From VBAU01 sp036005185 (lineage in GTDB: Bacteria; Bacteroidota; Bacteroidia; Chitinophagales; Chitinophagaceae), in assembly GCA_036005185.1 (NCBI GenBank), contig DASYQS010000038.1, positions 62,001-126,000 of the forward strand: DNA of 64,000 nt, written 5' to 3'. Positions 17,024 to 26,322 of this stretch are shown piece by piece. The stretch's first letter is position 1. Each line of letters begins with the position of its first letter. The position numbers were made by a program, and so were the translations under genes. Under the pieces are notes generated by a model. The model worked only from the letters and a program-made list of their open reading frames with translations. It had not been told where the DNA came from and did no database searches.

Positions 17024-18850
17024 ATGAGATTTTTACCGGCCATCTTTTTTCTTCTTGCTTTGATCACCACTATTTCTATTTCTGCTCAAAAAATTTCAGG
17101 CAGGGTGCTAAGAGAAAGTGGCTTAGCAGCATCACATGTAAAAGTTGAATTCAAAGGAAAATCGATCTCTGTTGTAACAAATACCGAAGGACGGTTTACC
17201 ATCATTGCAAAAAAGCTTCCTGATACCTTAATTTTTTCGGGAGAAGGGTATGAGCCATACAAGGTAATAGTCACGGAAAAAACGGCGGCCGATTCGAATT
17301 TCGAAGTTGTGCTACTTAGTAAACGGCAAAAATTATCGGCAATGCCATCGCGAAGTGAAGGGTTTGATTTTGATGGCCGCTCATTAGATAAGACTGTAGC
17401 ATCTGCCGACGAAACCAAGAGGGCTACATATTCTCATTCACCAGTTTTTGGCTCTGTTTCACGCCGTAGAGAAAATACTTCTATCTCCAACAAAAAATTA
17501 TTCATGCTTGATTCAGTTCCCGGCAAAAAGGATTCTGTCATTTATACATCAGGATTACTTACGGCCGGCGAGGTAAATGATTTTAATAAATGGAAAATGT
17601 GGGAAGATTTTCAAGAAAGTGAATTTAAAACACATAGCGACCATTGGGGATTGTATCCCAAACAACGCTATAGCGTGCAATTGCAAAACAAAGATCATAT
17701 TGCAATAATTGGTCAGCCCGTTTTTTTAATTAATAAAACAACGAACGATACAGTTTGGTCTGCCGTTACCGATAATACAGGCAAGGCCGAATTATGGGCA
17801 GGCATGCAAGGACAAAAAGATCAATCGAATTATGAAATCATAAGCAAGGGTTCAAACGATATTCAATCGCCCTCTTCTTTTGCAAATGGCATCAATAAAA
17901 TGGAATTGAATCAAGCCTGTTCAGTATCGAATACAGTTGATATTGTCTTTGCTGTTGACGCAACCGGCAGCATGAGTGATGAGATCGATTTTTTAAAGGT
18001 AGAATTGGAAGATGTCATACGTAATACGTTTGCCCGGTATCCTGATCTTGACCTGCATATGGGTTCTGTTTTTTACCGGGATAGGGGAGACGAATACCTG
18101 AGCCGGCATATCGATTTTCAAACTGATCTGCTGAAAGTTTTGAACTTCATCAAACTTCAGCGGGCGGGTGGCGGTGGTGATATGCCTGAGGCTGTTGATG
18201 TAGCCTTGCAGACGGCCTTAGATAGTTTGCATTGGAGTGAAACGGCACGCAGCCGCATTTTATTTCTGGTGTTGGATGCCCCTCCGCATGATGAGGCCAA
18301 AGAAAAAATGTTTCAGCTCATTCAAAAAGCAGCAGCAAAAGGCATTCGCGTTGTTCCGGTAGTATGCAGCGGAGCAGACAAGTCCACAGAGTTTATTATG
18401 CGCAGCATAGCCTTGGCCACAAACGGAACTTATGTTTTTCTTACTGATGACAGTGGAGTAGGGCTCCCGCACATAAAACCCACAACAGATGCTTTTAATG
18501 TAGAGTTCCTTAATTCCTTATTGGAAAGAGTAATTAAACAAATGGTATTTGCGAATAAATGTTCGGAGCAAAAAGAAGTTGATGTTTTTAGGAATACTCC
18601 GGACAATATTGAAAAAATAAAGATCTATCCAAATCCTACGCAGGGAAACATTACGATTGAAAGTAAAAAACACCTCAAAGAAATTTACATTACTGATTTT
18701 ACCGGGAAAATTTTAATGCGCATTGAAACAAATGAAAAACAAACCAAATGGCGACTAAGCCTCGGCTCTTATCCGAACGCAACCTATCTTGTAAAATATA
18801 TTACTGCGGAAAATGAGTGGGGAGCAGAGAAAGTAGTTTTGATTCATTAG
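17024..18850 (+). CDS. Secreted VWA-domain protein with T9SS sorting domain
   Basis: 608 residues. A signal peptide ends at about residue 21. It is followed by a carboxypeptidase-like regulatory (CarboxypepD_reg) repeat beginning KISGRVLRESG. A von Willebrand factor A domain spans about 305-510, with the MIDAS sequence DATGSMSDE (Asp-x-Thr-Gly-Ser rather than DxSxS). The C-terminal ~75 residues form a type A T9SS sorting domain opening with IKIYPNPTQGNITIES and ending AEKVVLIH. The protein is therefore expected to cross the outer membrane through the Por/T9SS machinery and be attached to or released from the cell surface. The ligand is unknown. Confidence 0.92.
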   Translation: MRFLPAIFFLLALITTISISAQKISGRVLRESGLAASHVKVEFKGKSISVVTNTEGRFTIIAKKLPDTLIFSGEGYEPYKVIVTEKTAADSNFEVVLLSKRQKLSAMPSRSEGFDFDGRSLDKTVASADETKRATYSHSPVFGSVSRRRENTSISNKKLFMLDSVPGKKDSVIYTSGLLTAGEVNDFNKWKMWEDFQESEFKTHSDHWGLYPKQRYSVQLQNKDHIAIIGQPVFLINKTTNDTVWSAVTDNTGKAELWAGMQGQKDQSNYEIISKGSNDIQSPSSFANGINKMELNQACSVSNTVDIVFAVDATGSMSDEIDFLKVELEDVIRNTFARYPDLDLHMGSVFYRDRGDEYLSRHIDFQTDLLKVLNFIKLQRAGGGGDMPEAVDVALQTALDSLHWSETARSRILFLVLDAPPHDEAKEKMFQLIQKAAAKGIRVVPVVCSGADKSTEFIMRSIALATNGTYVFLTDDSGVGLPHIKPTTDAFNVEFLNSLLERVIKQMVFANKCSEQKEVDVFRNTPDNIEKIKIYPNPTQGNITIESKKHLKEIYITDFTGKILMRIETNEKQTKWRLSLGSYPNATYLVKYITAENEWGAEKVVLIH

Positions 18851-18856
18851 AGAAAA

Positions 18857-19003
18857 GCCCCCTCTAACTCTCACTAAGGAGAAATCCAGCGCACAAATCT
18901 AAATGCCGAATATTTTTTTATAGTTGAAGTGGAAAAACTAGATGCGTGGAATTATTGAGAAGCGCCGCTCCCTCTCCAAAGGAGAGGGAGCAGGAGGGTG
19001 AGG
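18857..19003 (+). repeat. REP-like hairpin repeats between convergent genes
   Basis: A perfect 10-bp hairpin, CTCCCTCTCC-AAA-GGAGAGGGAG (18968-18990), is followed by CAGGAGGGTGAGG. A degenerate related element (CCCCCTCTAACTCTC) lies at about 18858. These G/C-rich motifs are strikingly richer in G+C than their surroundings and match a repeat type widespread between Bacteroidota genes. The hairpin separates the converging VWA and GYF-like genes and may stop transcription or stabilise 3' ends. Confidence 0.65.
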
Positions 19004-19004
19004 C

Positions 19005-20573
19005 CTATAATCCCGCCGTACTCCTTTGCCACTGTTTTGATTCAATATTTGTAATTCGATAATCAACTCGAATGCCCCGTTGGCTGTCGGGCACTCTAAC
19101 CGTAATGGCGCCGTTGGCTGAGATATTTCTAAAAGTGATGATATCTGTTCGTAAGGGTTGTTCACTCGGTTTCATGATCTGCAATTCAACATTCACTTCA
19201 TCAAGCAAAAAGCCTGACCGATTAGATACCGTTAGTTCAAGCCCTCTAATTCCACCAAAAGCTCCGCGGACATAATTATTCGTTTTTACAGATACAAGAT
19301 CCCAAATGTTTTTACGACCTGTTTCAATAAAAGAACGCTGCTCTGAATTATTTTTTTTAGTTGAATATTCTGAATTGTTATTCCTGACATTTTCTCTGGT
19401 ATCTATTTCATCATTATTGCGAACAACTCTTTTTCTTTCACCGGTGCTAGGATCAACTTCGACATTTTTTTTCTGAACAGTTGCTATTTCATCATCAGGA
19501 ACAAAAACCGCTTTTTCTTTTTTTTCTGGGATTATGGCCTTTGGAACAGTAGGGACATTTTTATTTGGCTTGGTTTGAATCAATACTTGCGGCTGAATCA
19601 ATTTCTTGTTTTTCCTGTCTGCTTTTGAGATCAAATTTTCTTTTTCCTGCTCCTGTAAAATTTTATTATCACCTTTATTATCATCAACGACTGCCTCATT
19701 TTTTTGTTCAGGCAAAGTTTGCTGAGGAGTAGTTGAAACACTTTGGATGGCTTTAGTAGAATTTTTTTTGTTGGTGATCACAAAACCGATCGCAACTCCT
19801 GAAAGCACTAGAAATAATGGCAATAAAGCTGGCTTCAAATATTTTTTAAAAATTTCTTTTCTTCTGTTTCTTGTTTTACGCTGAACCAGAGTATTTATAT
19901 ACATCTCCTTAATATCGTCGAGCGATTGAGTGTATTTAGTTTCCAGTGTAGCGTCATCCGACTCATGAATGTCAATAGGAGTGTATGATCTCTCTTGAAC
20001 CGGAATTGGTTTTTCCTCTACTGGTTTGGATTTTGGCAAATATTGCTGGTATTGTTCGTGTTGGTATTGATTAGGTTGATAGTTATCAAATCCCTGATCA
20101 AATCCATTTTTTTCAGGCAGGGAGACAAATATTTGTTTTTTAGGTTGAGGCTGTGGCTGCGACTGAAATGTTTGGTAGGAAGGTTTTGGTATTTCAGGTG
20201 TGATCCTTTGAACGGGTTCCTCTTTTTTAAGTGCAGGTTCTTCTTTCTTTACCTGTTCTTCCTTTACAATATTTTCTTTGAATTTTTTTTGAGGTTGCAT
20301 TTCTTCGCGGGGAGAAATAGTGACCTCTTTTATCGGTGGTGCTGTTTCCACCGCTTCAGGTTCAGCATTTTTTTTATAAAAGCGGTCGTAGGGTTGTTCT
20401 TCTACAACAGGAGCAAAATCTTTAAGCTCTGCCACCTCACTGGGGTAACGCCAGGCTGCGCTTCGTCCGTCAACCCAAATCAGATCGTAAGGCTTCAATC
20501 CAAGCGTCACAAGGTCGTTCAAACTGTACGGACCTGTTTCTTTATTGCTGCGAAGTAAACGGTATGAAGGCAT
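19005..20573 (-). CDS. GYF_2-like domain membrane protein, hypothetical
   Basis: 522 residues. The N-terminal ~60 resemble a GYF_2/DUF4339 domain (YRLLRSNKETGPYSLNDL, then IWVDGRSAAWRYPSE). A long Gln/Pro/Lys/Glu-rich disordered linker follows to about 240. One membrane helix is present at about 250-270 (ALLPLFLVLSGVAIGFVIT). A second charged linker leads to a C-terminal beta-rich domain of about 100 residues (LTVSNRSGFLLDEVNVEL). The topology suggests a cytoplasmic GYF-like sensor linked to a periplasmic domain. Function unknown. It is a single gene. Confidence 0.78.
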   Translation of the reverse strand: MPSYRLLRSNKETGPYSLNDLVTLGLKPYDLIWVDGRSAAWRYPSEVAELKDFAPVVEEQPYDRFYKKNAEPEAVETAPPIKEVTISPREEMQPQKKFKENIVKEEQVKKEEPALKKEEPVQRITPEIPKPSYQTFQSQPQPQPKKQIFVSLPEKNGFDQGFDNYQPNQYQHEQYQQYLPKSKPVEEKPIPVQERSYTPIDIHESDDATLETKYTQSLDDIKEMYINTLVQRKTRNRRKEIFKKYLKPALLPLFLVLSGVAIGFVITNKKNSTKAIQSVSTTPQQTLPEQKNEAVVDDNKGDNKILQEQEKENLISKADRKNKKLIQPQVLIQTKPNKNVPTVPKAIIPEKKEKAVFVPDDEIATVQKKNVEVDPSTGERKRVVRNNDEIDTRENVRNNNSEYSTKKNNSEQRSFIETGRKNIWDLVSVKTNNYVRGAFGGIRGLELTVSNRSGFLLDEVNVELQIMKPSEQPLRTDIITFRNISANGAITVRVPDSQRGIRVDYRITNIESKQWQRSTAGL

Positions 20574-20734
20574 TGGTCACATTTTTCCGATGTAAAAGAA
20601 CGAAAATTTTATGCCGCCGAGTGTAAAAGGCTTGTTATAAAACTATCGTTATCACTAATTTTTACAATTCATAGAAGTGGAAAAATCAGGCCAAAAAACA
20701 ATTCGTTTCATCAGGTTATGAGCATATAAAAAAC

Positions 20735-20742
20735 TACATTTG
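20735..20742 (+). promoter_or_regulatory. Putative -7 promoter box of gyrA
   Basis: TACATTTG is an exact TAnnTTTG match. The leader to the gyrA ATG would be about 145 bases and would contain the hairpin at 20836-20855. No TTTG lies at the usual 19-base upstream spacing. Confidence 0.4.
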
Positions 20743-20835
20743 CAAGCTCGGAAAAACAGCTCGATTAAGGCTCTGGACGATGAAGGAATTGCGTCGCAAT
20801 TTCGATAAATATCGAGGGTCAATCGGAGCACAAAA

Positions 20836-20855
20836 CCTGCCTGACGGCAGGCAGG
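20836..20855 (+). repeat. CCTGCCTG hairpin in the gyrA leader
   Basis: CCTGCCTG (20836-20843) and CAGGCAGG (20848-20855) form a perfect 8-bp G/C-rich stem with loop ACGG. It is 38 bases before the gyrA start in an otherwise A/T-rich region, and there is no T run. It resembles a dispersed palindromic repeat. Nothing else convincing lies in the 320-base gap 20574-20893. Confidence 0.55.
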
Positions 20856-20893
20856 GCTGATGACAAAAACAAAAAATTCAGCAATAAATAAGC

Positions 20894-23515
20894 ATGGAAG
20901 ATAATTTAACGCCGCAGGAAACGAACGATCAAAATCGAATTATCCCCGTTAACATTGAAGAGCAAATGAAGACCGCCTACATTGATTACTCAATGTCGGT
21001 AATAGTAGGTCGTGCCTTGCCCGATGTGAGGGATGGTTTAAAGCCGGTACACCGTCGCATATTGCATGCCATGAATGAGTTGGGGTTGGATTACAACAAG
21101 CCAACGAAAAAATGTGCCCGTATTGTAGGGGAGGTGCTGGGTAAATATCACCCACATGGCGATACGGCTGTATATGATGCCCTGGTAAGAATGGGGCAGG
21201 AATGGAACATACGATACCCGATGGTGGAAAAGCAGGGAAATTTTGGAAGTCAGGATGGAGAAGGTCCTGCAGCCATGCGGTATACGGAAGCAAGGCTTCA
21301 GCGCATAGCAGGATATATTATGAGCGATATTGATAAGGAGACGGTGGACTTTCAGCTAAATTTTGACGATTCGCTCCAAGAACCTATTGTATTGCCCACC
21401 CGGGTTCCTCAACTGCTGATCAATGGTTCAAGTGGTATTGCAGTGGGGATGGCAACGAATATGTTGCCGCATAACCTCAGCGAAGTGATTGATGGATGTA
21501 TCGCCTATGTGGACAAGAGGGATATTACCATTGAAGAATTGATGCGATATATCAAGGCTCCTGATTTTCCGACAGGCGGAATTATTTATGGCATTGAAGG
21601 AGTGAGGGCAGCCATGCATTTTGGCCGCGGCAGAGTAGTGCTACGCGGAAAATTAAATATCGATACCAAAGCAAGTGGTCGTGAGCAGATCATCATTACC
21701 GAAGTGCCCTATCAGGTAAATCGTGATACACTGACAGAAAAGATCGGCGATCTGGTTAAAGATAGCATGATCGAAGGTATCGCACACGTAAATAATGAGT
21801 CGAATGAAAAAGAGGGCACTCGCATTGTGATCGATCTCAAACGCGATGCCGTGGCTAATGTAGTCATCAACCAGCTTTATAAATACACTGAGCTGCAAAC
21901 TTCGTACGGCGTTAACAATGTTGCTCTCATAAAAGGAAGGCCTCGTACGCTGAACTTGAAGGAAATGATCGTTGAGTTTATTGAGTTCAGACATGAGGTG
22001 GTGGTTCGTCGTACAAAATTTGAATTAAAAGAAGCTGAGAAAAAAGCTCATCTTTTACAAGGTTATTTAATTGCCCTTGATCATTTGGATGAAGTGATCG
22101 CGTTGATCCGTGCTTCAGCTACTCCCGAAATTGCAAAAGACAACTTGGTCAATGCTGGCTGGGGAATTGATGAGATTCAGGCAAAAGCTATTCTGGAACT
22201 GCGCTTACAGCGGCTTACCGGAATGGAGAGAGAAAAGATCAAACAAGAATATGATGAATTAGTGAAATTGATCGCTCACTTAAATGAATTGCTGGCCAAT
22301 GAACCGATGAGGTTTGATGTGATCAAAAAAGAACTGCAAGAAATAAAAGATAAGTTCGGCGACGCAAGAAAAACTGAGATCACTTATTTGGAAGATGAAG
22401 TAAAGATCAAAGATCTTATCAAGGAAGAAGATGTGGTGATCACGATCTCACATCATGGCTATATAAAAAGAACTCCGGCGGATGAATACCGCTTGCAACG
22501 TCGTGGTGGCCGTGGCTCCATTGGAGGAAGAACGAGGGAAGAAGATTATATCGAGCATTTATTTGTGGCTTCTTCGCATCATACCATGCTATTCTTCACC
22601 GAAAAGGGAAGGTGTTATTGGTTGAACGTATATGAAATTCCTGAAGGGGAGAAAACCAGCAAGGGAAGGGCTATTCAAAATCTTATTCAATTGCCTGGCG
22701 ATGATAAAATCAGAGCCATCATTGATGTGAAGGATTTAAAAGACGAGGAATTTGTAAAATCGCATAATATTGTTCTTTGCACCAAACGAGGGATCATTAA
22801 AAAAACGGCGCTTGAAGATTTTAGTCGCCCAAGATTGACGGGTGTGAACGCCATTACCATTAATGAAGGCGATGAATTGCTAAAAGCAAAGATGACAGAT
22901 GGAAATTCTGAGATCATGATGGCTGTGAAAAGCGGAAGAGCGATCCGTTTTTCAGAATTCAAAGTTCGCCCAACGGGCAGAGGAGCTATTGGTGTTGCTG
23001 GCATAGAAGTGGATGATGCAAATGATGAGGTGGTGGGAATGATCTGTATAAATCCTGAAGTGGGTGAATCAAGAACCGTTCTGGTGGTAAGTGAAAAAGG
23101 TTTTGGAAAACGAACAGCTATTGATGAATACCGTTTTACCAATCGTGGGGGCAAGGGTGTAAAGACGATCAATGTAACTGAAAAAACAGGTAAGCTTGTG
23201 GGCATGTTGGATGTAGCCCAAAAAGAAGATCTAATGATCACTTGTAAAAGCGGAGTTATCATCCGAATGAAAGTAAGTGACATTAGCGAACAGGGAAGAG
23301 CTACCCAAGGTGTAAAATTGATCAAGCTCGACGAGGGCGATGAAATTGCCGCGATCACAAAATTAGAGGTAGAGGAGGTGAATGGAAACGGACATCCGGA
23401 GAATGGAGAAACAAATCCGGATGATTCAAACGGAGGCACTCCTGCCACTGATAATGATGGGGATGAGCAGGCAACCAATCGACCTGAAGAGTCATCTGAA
23501 GAAGGTGCTGAATAA
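20894..23515 (+). CDS. gyrA: DNA gyrase subunit A
   Basis: ATP-dependent negative supercoiling subunit that cuts and rejoins DNA. 873 residues. The catalytic Tyr130 lies in AAMRYTEARL. The quinolone-determining region reads YHPHGDTAVYDALVRM, with Thr in place of the E. coli Ser83 and Asp at the Asp87 position. The C-terminal pinwheel carries the GyrA-box-like QRRGGRGSIGG. The GyrA-box separates it from ParC. The C-terminal ~40 residues are acidic and Gly/Asn/Asp-rich. It is followed 31 bases later by a TPR protein gene on the same strand. Confidence 0.96.
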   Translation: MEDNLTPQETNDQNRIIPVNIEEQMKTAYIDYSMSVIVGRALPDVRDGLKPVHRRILHAMNELGLDYNKPTKKCARIVGEVLGKYHPHGDTAVYDALVRMGQEWNIRYPMVEKQGNFGSQDGEGPAAMRYTEARLQRIAGYIMSDIDKETVDFQLNFDDSLQEPIVLPTRVPQLLINGSSGIAVGMATNMLPHNLSEVIDGCIAYVDKRDITIEELMRYIKAPDFPTGGIIYGIEGVRAAMHFGRGRVVLRGKLNIDTKASGREQIIITEVPYQVNRDTLTEKIGDLVKDSMIEGIAHVNNESNEKEGTRIVIDLKRDAVANVVINQLYKYTELQTSYGVNNVALIKGRPRTLNLKEMIVEFIEFRHEVVVRRTKFELKEAEKKAHLLQGYLIALDHLDEVIALIRASATPEIAKDNLVNAGWGIDEIQAKAILELRLQRLTGMEREKIKQEYDELVKLIAHLNELLANEPMRFDVIKKELQEIKDKFGDARKTEITYLEDEVKIKDLIKEEDVVITISHHGYIKRTPADEYRLQRRGGRGSIGGRTREEDYIEHLFVASSHHTMLFFTEKGRCYWLNVYEIPEGEKTSKGRAIQNLIQLPGDDKIRAIIDVKDLKDEEFVKSHNIVLCTKRGIIKKTALEDFSRPRLTGVNAITINEGDELLKAKMTDGNSEIMMAVKSGRAIRFSEFKVRPTGRGAIGVAGIEVDDANDEVVGMICINPEVGESRTVLVVSEKGFGKRTAIDEYRFTNRGGKGVKTINVTEKTGKLVGMLDVAQKEDLMITCKSGVIIRMKVSDISEQGRATQGVKLIKLDEGDEIAAITKLEVEEVNGNGHPENGETNPDDSNGGTPATDNDGDEQATNRPEESSEEGAE

Positions 23516-23546
23516 TAAAAATCTCATTATTTAAAAACAACAAAAC

Positions 23547-24815
23547 ATGCGCAAATCAATTCTTGCAGCGCTTCTTGCCATAACCAGCTTTTTTGCAGGT
23601 GCGCAAACAGTAGAAGATGCACTAAAGCAACTAGGAAAAAGCAACGACAAAGCCAAAGAAGCCATCGACAAATTAACAGCCGATCCCAACTCAAAAAATG
23701 CCGACGCGTGGTATGCAAAAGCACAGATTTATAATGCGTTAGCCACTGATGATAAATATAAAGCTTCAGTTCCCGATGCTTACAACCAAGCTTTTGAAGC
23801 TTTCAAAAAAGCATATGATATTGATCCCAACAATAAAAGAATGTTGCTTGATCTTTACAAAACCGGTTTTGTGGCTTATGAAGGCGTTGCCAACAAGGCG
23901 GCCAAAGCTTATCAGGACAATAATATGGCCGCAGCTTTTGAAGCTTATAAAAAAACAATTGAATACGGCGATTACTTAAAATCAAAAAATCTTTCCTATA
24001 GTGGTTACAGTGTGCCGAAGATTGATACGGGCATGGTGTTTATGGCGGGCTATACGGCGATGAAGCTTGACAAGGCTGAAGATGCTACTATTTATTTCTC
24101 CAAGCTTGCTGAGGCCAAAATAGGAAGGGAGCCAGATTATATTATTCCTTATCAGTTCCTGGCTTTTCAATATAAAACAAAAAAAGACGAAGCCAATTTT
24201 AAAAAATATGTCGATCTCGGAAGACAAGTATATCCCAAGGATCCTTATTTCATTACCATAAAGCTTGATTGGGCGAGAGCCAATAATGATTTTCCTTTGT
24301 TATTCAGCAGCTATGAAGAATTGATCGCCTTGCAACCGGATACCTTGAGCAATGTTCTTTCTTATGCATCGGAAATGTTTGATTACTTGTACATCAAAAA
24401 CTCCTCTGATAAAAAGCCGGCCGATTATGATGCTGTGGCTGCTAAAATTGAAACTGAAATCAAAAAAACACTGGCCAAGGATTATGATCCGCTCAGCTCA
24501 AACTTGATCATTTCTCAGCTTTACTATAACCAAGGGCTTGACTATGTAACGGAAGCCGATAAAGTCAAGGGTACTAAGCCAGAAGACGTAAAAAAGAAAG
24601 CTGATCTCAAGGCAAAGGCCGTTGTCAAATACGATCTGGCTATTCCTTATACAGAAAAAGTAGCATCCTTGATGGAACAAAAAGGAGCTACCATGACTGC
24701 AAAGGATAAACATACGTTGAAGAACATGTACATCATGCTGGAAGATATGTACACGATCAAAGCAAATAAGCCCAAGGCTGATGAGTTCAATAAAAAATAT
24801 GCTTCGATAAAATAG
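23547..24815 (+). CDS. Exported tetratricopeptide repeat protein
   Basis: 422 residues with a signal peptide (RKSILAALLAITSFFAGA, then Q). TPR-like helical repeats follow, for example AWYAKAQIYNALA, AFKKAYDIDPNN and a later ATIYFSKLAEAK. The protein is Lys/Ala/Asp-rich and predicted periplasmic. It is 31 bases from gyrA and could share its transcript. TPR scaffolds of this type occur throughout Bacteroidota without defined function. Confidence 0.82.
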   Translation: MRKSILAALLAITSFFAGAQTVEDALKQLGKSNDKAKEAIDKLTADPNSKNADAWYAKAQIYNALATDDKYKASVPDAYNQAFEAFKKAYDIDPNNKRMLLDLYKTGFVAYEGVANKAAKAYQDNNMAAAFEAYKKTIEYGDYLKSKNLSYSGYSVPKIDTGMVFMAGYTAMKLDKAEDATIYFSKLAEAKIGREPDYIIPYQFLAFQYKTKKDEANFKKYVDLGRQVYPKDPYFITIKLDWARANNDFPLLFSSYEELIALQPDTLSNVLSYASEMFDYLYIKNSSDKKPADYDAVAAKIETEIKKTLAKDYDPLSSNLIISQLYYNQGLDYVTEADKVKGTKPEDVKKKADLKAKAVVKYDLAIPYTEKVASLMEQKGATMTAKDKHTLKNMYIMLEDMYTIKANKPKADEFNKKYASIK

Positions 24816-24836
24816 AGTAATGGTTGAAGTTTTTGA

Positions 24837-24867
24837 AAAGCCTCCTGAGCAAGAGGCTTTATTTTTA
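24837..24867 (+). terminator. Intrinsic terminator after the TPR gene
   Basis: AAAGCCTC (24837-24844) pairs with GAGGCTTT (24853-24860), followed by ATTTTTA. It ends the gyrA-TPR unit. Confidence 0.75.
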
Positions 24868-25531
24868 CTGTACTCCACAAGGGGTTAGCGCTATACAAAT
24901 GCTTCGCTAACAAATTCTTGCTGAGTTTACTAAATATTTTTGTTTTAATTATGAGAAAATAAAATAATGTAATATATTGGCCTCCCTTTATACTTAATAG
25001 AGGTTTAAAAAAAGGTTTAATGGGCGACCCCTTGATTTCTCTTGGGGTCCTTTTTATTTTTAGACTTCTGAGACTTAGGGATTCTTAAATGTTGAGAAGG
25101 GGAAGATTCGAACTACAGTGAAGAATTCGCCAAACAAACCGGCTATTCTCTTTTCTTGGCTTTATTGATAACATTACATTATTTCTAAATCGTTTGATTT
25201 TGTTTTTTTTACAAATTGAGCCAAACGGCGAATGAAGAATTTGCCTAATTTAAAGCTCTTTAAAAAGAGAAGAAGAGATTGCTGACATTTAAAGGAGGCT
25301 CAAGGGTTGGGATCTCGATTGCCTTTTTCCTAATTCAACAATTCCCTTTCTTCTGGGTCAATCACCCCAATAGGAAAGGGTACAAGTTCCCACGTCTCGC
25401 AGGGCTAGCATTTTACTTCTCTTTCCCGGGGCGACTTAACATAATGTAAATTATAAGAAAAATGAGACGGTTAAAATATCGAGCTCAGGAAATTGATGAT
25501 TACTAATTACATTTACTGAAATCTTTAAACT
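24868..25531 (+). other. Long non-coding gap with several hairpins
   Basis: 664 bases without a convincing gene. Visible structures: a 7-bp hairpin GTTAGCG/CGCTAAC (24884-24911); a terminator-like GACCCC/GGGGTC hairpin (25026-25049) followed by TTTTTATTTTT; and a longer hairpin CCCTTTC/GAAAGGG (25344-25380) with an inner TGGG/CCCA pairing. The terminator implies that something short upstream of it (about 24870-25025) is transcribed. I could not match the stretch to tRNA, tmRNA, RNase P RNA or SRP RNA. A minus-strand frame at about 25340-25405 reads like a protein end (PFPIGVIDPEERELLN) but is preceded by stops, so it may be a gene remnant. Confidence 0.5.
25026..25062 (+). terminator. Terminator of an unidentified short transcript
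   Basis: A 6-bp G/C stem GACCCC/GGGGTC is followed directly by TCC-TTTTT-A-TTTTT. No coding gene lies between it and the previous terminator at 24837, so it is best explained by a small RNA or a decayed gene. Confidence 0.5.
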
Positions 25532-26284
25532 ATGGATGCTCAAAATCAGCACAATTCCTCAACCGACCTATCCCTTGTACAACCTGTTGAGCAAACGCAG
25601 GTAAAAAATTTCATGGCCAATGTATTTGCTTACATGTTCGTAGCCCTCGGAATTTCCGCTTTGTTTGCTTATTTGTTTTCCACGAATCTGTCTTTGTTAT
25701 TGTATCTGTATAATGTTAGTGAGACGGGCGCTAGTTTGAATGCGCTTGGCTATATTGTTTTATTAGCACCGCTAGGATTTGTATTATTGATGTCGTTTGG
25801 ATTTTCAAGATTATCCGCCCCGGTATTAATGCTTTTGTTCCTGATTTATTCGGCCATCAATGGCATCAGTTTTAGTCTTATATTATTAAATTATGCGGCG
25901 AGCTCTATTTTAGGCTGCTTCTTATCAGCTGCTGCCATGTTTGGTGTAATGGCCTTTATGGGTTACACTACTAAACAAGACCTTACAAAATTTGGTCGTA
26001 TCATGATCATGGGTTTGATCGGCATTATCATCGCTTCGATCATCAACTTTTTTATGCGCAGTGAAACATGGGATTATGTCATCAGCTTTATCGGTGTGAT
26101 GGTATTTACCGGTCTCACCGCCTATGATGTTCAAAAATTAAAAAATATTGGCTCCGGAATTCAGTATGCAGATGTTCCTGCATCCGACGTAAAAAAAGTT
26201 TCTATTCTCGGCGCTTTAAATCTTTATCTCGATTTCATCAACCTTTTCTTGTTTTTACTTCGCCTGTTCGGTCGTCGCAACTAG
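25532..26284 (+). CDS. Bax inhibitor-1/YccA family membrane protein
   Basis: 250 residues with about seven membrane helices. The N-terminus begins after a short polar tail at QVKNFMANVFAYMFVALG. The family signature near the C-terminus, VFTGLTAYDVQKLK, carries the conserved Asp of the transmembrane BAX inhibitor motif, followed by LGALNLYLDFINLFLFLLRL. Bacterial members are pH-sensitive calcium-leak channels or regulators of membrane protease FtsH; which applies here is unknown. Monocistronic with its own terminator. Confidence 0.93.
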   Translation: MDAQNQHNSSTDLSLVQPVEQTQVKNFMANVFAYMFVALGISALFAYLFSTNLSLLLYLYNVSETGASLNALGYIVLLAPLGFVLLMSFGFSRLSAPVLMLLFLIYSAINGISFSLILLNYAASSILGCFLSAAAMFGVMAFMGYTTKQDLTKFGRIMIMGLIGIIIASIINFFMRSETWDYVISFIGVMVFTGLTAYDVQKLKNIGSGIQYADVPASDVKKVSILGALNLYLDFINLFLFLLRLFGRRN

Positions 26285-26293
26285 ACTAACTTT

Positions 26294-26322
26294 GAAGGTG
26301 ACTGCGGTCACCTTCTTTGTTT
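26294..26322 (+). terminator. Terminator ending next to the following start codon
   Basis: GAAGGTGAC (26294-26302) and GTCACCTTC (26307-26315) form a perfect 9-bp stem with a four-base loop, followed by TTTGTTT. It terminates the Bax-inhibitor gene, but its 3' end is only about seven bases from the next ATG (26323). Confidence 0.7.

Noticed and set aside
18938..19165. Minus-strand ORF with a PHPPAPSPLERE-like stretch
   Set aside because: This comes from the G/C-rich hairpin repeat at 18968-19003 and overlaps the end of the GYF-like gene; such translations are a known artefact of this repeat type.
21131..21200. Thr in GyrA at the Ser83-equivalent position, possibly a quinolone-resistance change
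   Set aside because: Thr occurs naturally at this site in other bacteria, and Asp at the Asp87 position is unchanged, so no resistance is inferred.
22687..23478. 263-codon minus-strand ORF inside gyrA
   Set aside because: It lies wholly antisense to the conserved C-terminal half of gyrA and its Ser/Phe/Pro-rich translation is what a high-purine gene gives on the opposite strand.
25095..25115. GATTCGAACT stretch suggesting the T-arm of a minus-strand tRNA
   Set aside because: The bases around it do not form a T stem and no acceptor or anticodon arm could be found.
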